The notes below the pieces were generated by a model. It had not been told where the DNA came from and did not search any database. It was given only the letters and a program-made list of their open reading frames with translations. A stretch of 9,859 bases of DNA, taken from Candidatus Margulisiibacteriota bacterium (GTDB lineage Bacteria > Margulisbacteria > WOR-1 > O2-12-FULL-45-9 > XYB2-FULL-48-7). How positions within the stretch are numbered: position 1 is the first letter of the stretch; each line of letters opens with the position of its first letter. The stretch lies in the NCBI GenBank assembly GCA_028717325.1, contig JAQUOB010000034.1:1-9859 (forward strand), in the 5' to 3' direction. Positions 6,118 to 9,859 of this stretch are shown here, one piece after another. Made by a program: the position numbers and the translations under genes.

Positions 6118-7214
6118 GGAATTCGAGAACAATAATATTAGTCGTTGTCATTATAATTATCGCCGGTTCGATCTACTGGCTGGAAACGAAAAAAACACCC
6201 CGGCTGACGGCCAAGGAGGTCCCGATCCCGCCGCTCGCTTCGGCCAAGGACAGTCCGTATCCCCGCGCTAAAGAGCTTGCGGCTCCGGCCGGCTTCGTCA
6301 ATACCGGTCCGATCGCCATTTCGCAATTCATCGGCAAAAAGGTCGTCCTGATCGACTTTATGACCTACAGCTGCATCAACTGCCAGCGCACTTACCCTTA
6401 TCTCAACGCCTGGTGGGATAAATATAAGGATCACGGGCTGGAAATAATCGGCATCCACTCGCCGGAATTCGATTTTGAGAAAAAGATCGGCAACGTGCAG
6501 GCGGCGGCGAAAAGATTCGGCCTCAAGTTCCCGATCGTGCTCGATAATGCCTACGGCACCTGGAACGCCTACGGCAACCTCTACTGGCCGCACGATTACC
6601 TGATCGATATCTACGGCAATATTATCCACGACCAGATCGGCGAGGGGAGCTATGACAGAACGGAGCGGGAAATTCAAAAAGCGCTGCAGGAGAGAAAGTC
6701 GGCACTGGGCTTAAAGGGCGAGGCCGTTCCGGGCGGGCTCGTTTCTCCCTCCAACATCTTTGTGACTCAAGCGTCGATGATCAAAAGCGAAGAGACCTAC
6801 TTTGGCTCCGCGCGCAATTCGTTCCTGGCCAGCGGCATCCCGGGCCTGTCCGGCGTGCAAGCGATGCCCGAGGTGGTATCCATCAGGGCCAACTCGCTCT
6901 ATCTGGTCGGCCGCTGGGATCTTCAACCCCAGTTCGCGCAAAACAAAACCGCGGGCGATAAGATCATTTATCGTTATTCGGCCAAAGACGTTTATCTGGT
7001 CGCCAATTCGGACCGCCGAGTTAAAATTAGGGTTTTATTGGACGGTCAACCGCTTGGCGGGCGGGCAGGGGCGGATGTGGGAAGTGACGGGACCGTCACG
7101 ATCAAAGAAGACCGGCTTTATCGCCTAATTGAAGACTCGGTTTACGGCGAACACACGCTGGAGATAATTATTGAAAGCCCCGGCCTGCGGGTTTATACTT
7201 TTACATTCGGCTAA
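6114..7214 (+). CDS. Membrane-anchored thioredoxin-like protein (DipZ C-terminal type)
   Basis: A 366-residue protein with an N-terminal membrane anchor (about 7-22, TIILVVVIIIIAGSIYW). A TlpA/DipZ-like thioredoxin fold (about 55-195) follows, with redox motif CINC at 87-90 in DFMTYSCINCQRTYPYL and the expected cis-proline at YWPHDYLID (Pro159). A beta-rich C-terminal domain (about 225-366, ending RVYTFTFG) resembles the one that follows thioredoxin in DipZ proteins. It likely accepts electrons from the adjacent CcdA and reduces envelope substrates. The ATG at 6114, overlapping the ccdA stop as ATGA, is preferred over a GTG at 6099 that has no better ribosome binding site. Confidence 0.9.
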   Translation: MRNSRTIILVVVIIIIAGSIYWLETKKTPRLTAKEVPIPPLASAKDSPYPRAKELAAPAGFVNTGPIAISQFIGKKVVLIDFMTYSCINCQRTYPYLNAWWDKYKDHGLEIIGIHSPEFDFEKKIGNVQAAAKRFGLKFPIVLDNAYGTWNAYGNLYWPHDYLIDIYGNIIHDQIGEGSYDRTEREIQKALQERKSALGLKGEAVPGGLVSPSNIFVTQASMIKSEETYFGSARNSFLASGIPGLSGVQAMPEVVSIRANSLYLVGRWDLQPQFAQNKTAGDKIIYRYSAKDVYLVANSDRRVKIRVLLDGQPLGGRAGADVGSDGTVTIKEDRLYRLIEDSVYGEHTLEIIIESPGLRVYTFTFG

Positions 7215-7243
7215 AAGTCGGGCCAAACTAAGGGAGGCGCTTT

Positions 7244-7804
7244 GTGAAATACATTCTTGCTGTTATCCTCATCGGCTTTTTATCCATGCCGGTCCTGGCT
7301 GAATCCGGCCGCTGGGGCCTGGGCATCAATTATGGGTTGGTCAACAACATGAAGGCCTGGAGCGGTGCATCGAGTGAAGCGGGGAGCATGGTGAGGATCG
7401 ACTACAGTTTTGATTTTAACGACTTTTACACGGCGGCGGTTGAGATCGGTTTTTTTGCCGATGAAAATGTATTTAAAACGGCCAATGTGCCGACTTTGAC
7501 TCAAACCGCGGCGGTACTGAACATCGACCATATTTTTCATCTGCGGCGCGTGGGGACGTTGGCCCCTTATCTTAAAGTAGGGACCGGGCTTTACGGCTTG
7601 AATCTGTGGCGAAAGGCCAATAACAGTTTTACTCACAATTCGACTGATATTACGGCGGACGTTTCGGCCGGGGCAGGGGTGGAGTTTTGGCTCTGGAGCG
7701 CTCTGGGCAACGTTGATCTTTCCCTGCCGGCGCTTATACATGAATCGTTCATGGGTACCAAAGTTGCTTACGTCTTAAGTTTTGGCTGGAAGAAGTACTT
7801 TTAG
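7244..7804 (+). CDS. Small outer-membrane beta-barrel-like protein
   Basis: 186 residues starting at GTG, with AGGGAGG upstream. A clear signal peptide (MKYILAVILIGFLSMPVLA) has a probable cleavage after Ala19. The mature part of about 167 residues has alternating polar/hydrophobic strands with many aromatic and glycine residues (WGLGINYG, YLKVGTGLYGLNLW). It ends SFGWKKYF; a terminal Phe is typical of proteins inserted by the BAM complex. An eight-stranded OmpA/OmpX-like barrel is the best guess; the specific role is unknown. It lies 29 bp after the thioredoxin-like gene and is probably the last gene of the operon. Confidence 0.75.
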   Translation: MKYILAVILIGFLSMPVLAESGRWGLGINYGLVNNMKAWSGASSEAGSMVRIDYSFDFNDFYTAAVEIGFFADENVFKTANVPTLTQTAAVLNIDHIFHLRRVGTLAPYLKVGTGLYGLNLWRKANNSFTHNSTDITADVSAGAGVEFWLWSALGNVDLSLPALIHESFMGTKVAYVLSFGWKKYF

Positions 7805-7831
7805 GTAAATTCTAAGCACTAAACTATGAGC

Positions 7832-8057
7832 GACCATTCTTTTGTATCGTCAAAAGAATGGTCAAAGAAAACCTCGTTAGGGGCTCCGCCCCTAACGACC
7901 CCGAGGTGGGGACTCCGTCCCCACACCCCTGAGCGGAAATGGTCGAAGACCCTCGGAGGCATGGAGGCGGAGCCTCCATCACAGGGGTCCAGGGGACGGA
8001 GTCCCCTGGTGGTTTCTTTTCTCTCCACTTTTCTTTGCCATCAAAGAAAAGTGGAGA
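7832..8057. repeat. Array of six perfect hairpins (structured repeat element)
   Basis: Perfect inverted repeats follow one another. They are 7832-7863 (13-bp stem), 7874-7898 (11 bp, loop TCC), 7906-7924 (8 bp, loop TCC), 7961-7979 (8 bp, loop GGA), 7989-8009 (9 bp, loop GGA) and 8022-8057 (16 bp, loop CCAT). A small GGTC-GAA-GACC hairpin lies in the middle (7941-7951). Distant segments also pair: CCGAGG 7901-7906 with CCTCGG 7951-7956, and ACCCCTG 7925-7931 with CAGGGGT 7982-7988. TCC loops on the left and GGA loops on the right make the array roughly symmetric, so either strand could fold. It may be a non-autonomous mobile repeat or a structured RNA. Short open frames across it are by-products of the palindromes. 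Confidence 0.85.
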
Positions 8058-8083
8058 AGATTTTTGATTTCTTGCCTTCCGCC

Positions 8084-8231
8084 AAACCTTCAGTTTTGCG
8101 AACCGGTGCCAATTTGTCACCAGTTCATGCTTCTCTTCCGCAGTTAGCTGGAACATGAACTCTGCGGGGAAACGGGCCGAATTTCGCTTAGATGTGATCA
8201 AGACGGATACAAGTTTTTGTTGTTCCAACAC
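8084..8231 (-). pseudogene. ORF6N-domain protein fragment
   Basis: Minus-strand translation gives KRNSARFPAEFMFQLTAEE followed by KHELVTNWHRFAKLK. The pattern RN-x2-RFP-x-(E/D)FMFQLT-x2-E is diagnostic of the ORF6N DNA-binding domain found in phage and mobile-element proteins. The upstream part (metal/DNA-binding start and LYGV segment) and the downstream PYAFTEQG-like segment are absent. The frame runs instead into the hairpin array. This is a truncated remnant, not a working gene, and it marks an old mobile insertion. Confidence 0.75.
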
Positions 8232-8243
8232 GAATAATAATAT

Positions 8244-9806
8244 ATGGAAGAAGTTGCAATAGAGACAACTGCGGTCAGAGGGGCTGGCCCTTCACGCCCG
8301 CAACAAAATCAACCCGTTCAAATTCAAGCCCCCGAATCTTCAGAAGAGCAATATTGCGATTCCGTTTATTTACACACGCTTTATTATGATCTTGAAGCGG
8401 CTGCAAATATGAGGACCAATTGCCCCTCAAGCCGTTCTCCGGCAGGAAGAACCCCAATGGAAACAGTGGTTCAACGGGGGGAACAAGTCAATGGTTTTAA
8501 GGAAACAGCCGGAAATAAAAGCAAAAATCCGGCCCAGACCAATCAAACCGTCCGCGCGGTACTGGCCAATCCTAATATCAAGTATCATCAATTAACCCCA
8601 AACATTGCGGCTGCCTTAGGACGTATGGTTGATATGGTTGACGCGCAAAATCAAGATAATTCAAAAGCCGCTTTTGAAATTTTTAATGGCGTCCTTCGCG
8701 ACGCCAGCTTTAATCTCGGAACCGCAAATTTCAATGTTCTCGGTTTAAGTTTATTTCGCGCCTTGAATCCAAATAATTCTTTTGTCAGTACAAGACAGGC
8801 GGCTGATCTGACCAGACATTACATCGTAGAAAATAATGCAGGGGATGCTTTGCCGGTCCTGAATGATCTGGGAGCAATGTTTAATAGCCCGGATTTTAGA
8901 CCTGCCATGATTAATCCCACAAATGTAAAGTCATGGGGGAATCTTTCTTCCGGTTTTTTTCATATGTCAAATCTTTTGCAAAAGGGGCTTCTTCCTCGTG
9001 ATAGTTTGAAATTATTTGATGAGGGCCTGGCCATGGCGAACTCCATAGGTGGGAGCGATAATAGTCCGGAAATCGCATTGAATTATGCTTATGCTTTAGG
9101 GACCATTGGCAAAGATAAAACCATCGATCTTCATAGAAAAACGGGAATGACCTTTTTTGCCCGCTATACGCCGGATGTCTTGGAAGAATTCCATGCGAAC
9201 CTTGAAACAGAGCAGACTAAAGGGAAAAGCCCTCTTATTGTATCTTTTCCAATGTCTGATATTAATGGGGCTTTTTATGCTGCAGGTCATGAGCTTGACC
9301 CTTTAAGCAGATATTATGGTCTTTTTATTTTTGAACGTAGCGAGGATGAAGCGTTATATAACGATATTATTGGAACCTCAAAAAAACAAGGCCCGCTATC
9401 TGGTATGATTGCCGGAGGTCATGGGGATGGAGATTCAGTTAGAATGGGTGAAGGAAAGCTAAAAGGAGGATGGAACACTCGCAATACTCCTGAGATTAAA
9501 TCACATTTAATAGATATTTCAGATAAATCCCGATGGGAAGGAATGAAGCCATTATTTATTCAAGCTCCTACTTTCGTTTTCTTGTCTTGTTCTGCCGGTC
9601 AAAGTGAGCATGGAATAGAGGGTATGTTCTCTGAAGTTTGGCCAAGTGGAAAAATGTTTGCTCCAACAGAAGACACCTCTTCTTCAAGTTTTATTCTAGG
9701 ATGGAACGGCGCGATTAAAGGCATCAAATACGATGTCCCAACAAGAAAAATGGTCGGGGGTAAAACAGTAATCGAGACTGAAAAGCCCTTCTGGATGTTT
9801 TGGTGA
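8244..9806 (+). CDS. Putative caspase-like (clan CD) cysteine peptidase, novel architecture
   Basis: A 520-residue protein I cannot assign to a named family. Residues 1-100 are polar, Pro/Gln-rich and probably disordered. Residues 100-325 look all-helical, with repeated short helices (AALGRMVDMV, AAFEIFNGVL, ALNYAYALGTIG). Residues 329-500 look like a caspase fold: strand PLIVSFPMSD, then YYGLFIFERSEDEALYNDII, then GMIAGGHGDG with His393, then TFVFLSCSAG with Cys449, then KMFAPTEDTSSS. A His after a hydrophobic strand and Cys in an LSC context after a second strand is the clan CD dyad arrangement; peptidase activity is inferred. No signal peptide or membrane segment is seen. Codon use is AT-richer than the operon, suggesting acquisition. 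The ATG at 8244 lacks a ribosome binding site; in-frame ATGs at 8409 and 8457 would remove only the disordered tail. Confidence 0.7.
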   Translation: MEEVAIETTAVRGAGPSRPQQNQPVQIQAPESSEEQYCDSVYLHTLYYDLEAAANMRTNCPSSRSPAGRTPMETVVQRGEQVNGFKETAGNKSKNPAQTNQTVRAVLANPNIKYHQLTPNIAAALGRMVDMVDAQNQDNSKAAFEIFNGVLRDASFNLGTANFNVLGLSLFRALNPNNSFVSTRQAADLTRHYIVENNAGDALPVLNDLGAMFNSPDFRPAMINPTNVKSWGNLSSGFFHMSNLLQKGLLPRDSLKLFDEGLAMANSIGGSDNSPEIALNYAYALGTIGKDKTIDLHRKTGMTFFARYTPDVLEEFHANLETEQTKGKSPLIVSFPMSDINGAFYAAGHELDPLSRYYGLFIFERSEDEALYNDIIGTSKKQGPLSGMIAGGHGDGDSVRMGEGKLKGGWNTRNTPEIKSHLIDISDKSRWEGMKPLFIQAPTFVFLSCSAGQSEHGIEGMFSEVWPSGKMFAPTEDTSSSSFILGWNGAIKGIKYDVPTRKMVGGKTVIETEKPFWMFW

Positions 9807-9859
9807 CCTGAATTTAAGATGAGGTTGACGGCTCCTCTATTTCCCGTGATCCTTAAAGG

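Noticed and set aside
7832..8057. Possible CRISPR array
   Set aside because: The palindromes differ from one another in sequence and spacing; there is no constant direct repeat with unique spacers.
7826..8158. Plus- and minus-strand open frames across the hairpin array
   Set aside because: They arise from the GC-rich palindromes; the translation mirrors the repeats. Only the ORF6N part (8084-8231, minus) resembles a real protein.

Overview
The window looks like part of an uncultured diderm bacterium from a candidate phylum. It carries a six-gene, same-strand housekeeping/envelope operon bounded on both sides by mobile-element debris. The last operon gene encodes a small secreted beta-barrel-like protein ending in Phe, which implies an outer membrane. 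The mix of large serine recombinases with a separate small HTH partner, ORF6N scraps and many short palindromic repeats, some inside coding genes, fits lineages such as the Margulisbacteria/WOR-1 (Saganbacteria) group. That placement is a guess from gene style, not a demonstrated assignment.

Region 1 (1-2136) is a recombinase module: a small MerR/excisionase-type HTH gene (300-488) and a large serine recombinase (511-2136), with a good sigma70-type promoter at 263-291. The module lies between two 104-bp inverted repeats (1-104 and 1984-2087) that differ at one base. The left arm is the 3' end of a second, decayed recombinase gene on the opposite strand. Homology to the intact gene continues inward past the arm (to about position 208), but at visibly lower identity. 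The right arm overlaps the end of the intact recombinase, contains a terminator-like hairpin and stops just before the ribosome binding site of miaB. This geometry would allow inversion of the 2-kb segment and could switch what is transcribed into miaB.

Region 2 (2097-7804) is a tightly packed operon. In order it holds miaB (tRNA methylthiotransferase, without its TRAM domain), prs (PRPP synthase), hom (homoserine dehydrogenase), ccdA (membrane electron carrier), a membrane-anchored thioredoxin-like protein with a CINC motif, and the small outer-membrane barrel candidate. Gaps are 3 to 29 bp, or overlaps of a few bases. CcdA and the thioredoxin-like protein together equal a split DipZ and would pass reducing power across the inner membrane to envelope proteins. 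At least four short repeat sequences sit in frame in variable loops of MiaB and Hom.

Region 3 (7805-8243) has no intact gene. It holds a dense array of six perfect hairpins (7832-8057) followed by a truncated ORF6N-domain gene fragment on the minus strand.

Region 4 (8244-9806) is an AT-richer single gene for a 520-residue protein. Its C-terminal third has the hallmark His and Cys environments of caspase-like (clan CD) cysteine peptidases (His393, Cys449). It is the most interesting protein in the window. The last 53 bases hold nothing recognisable.
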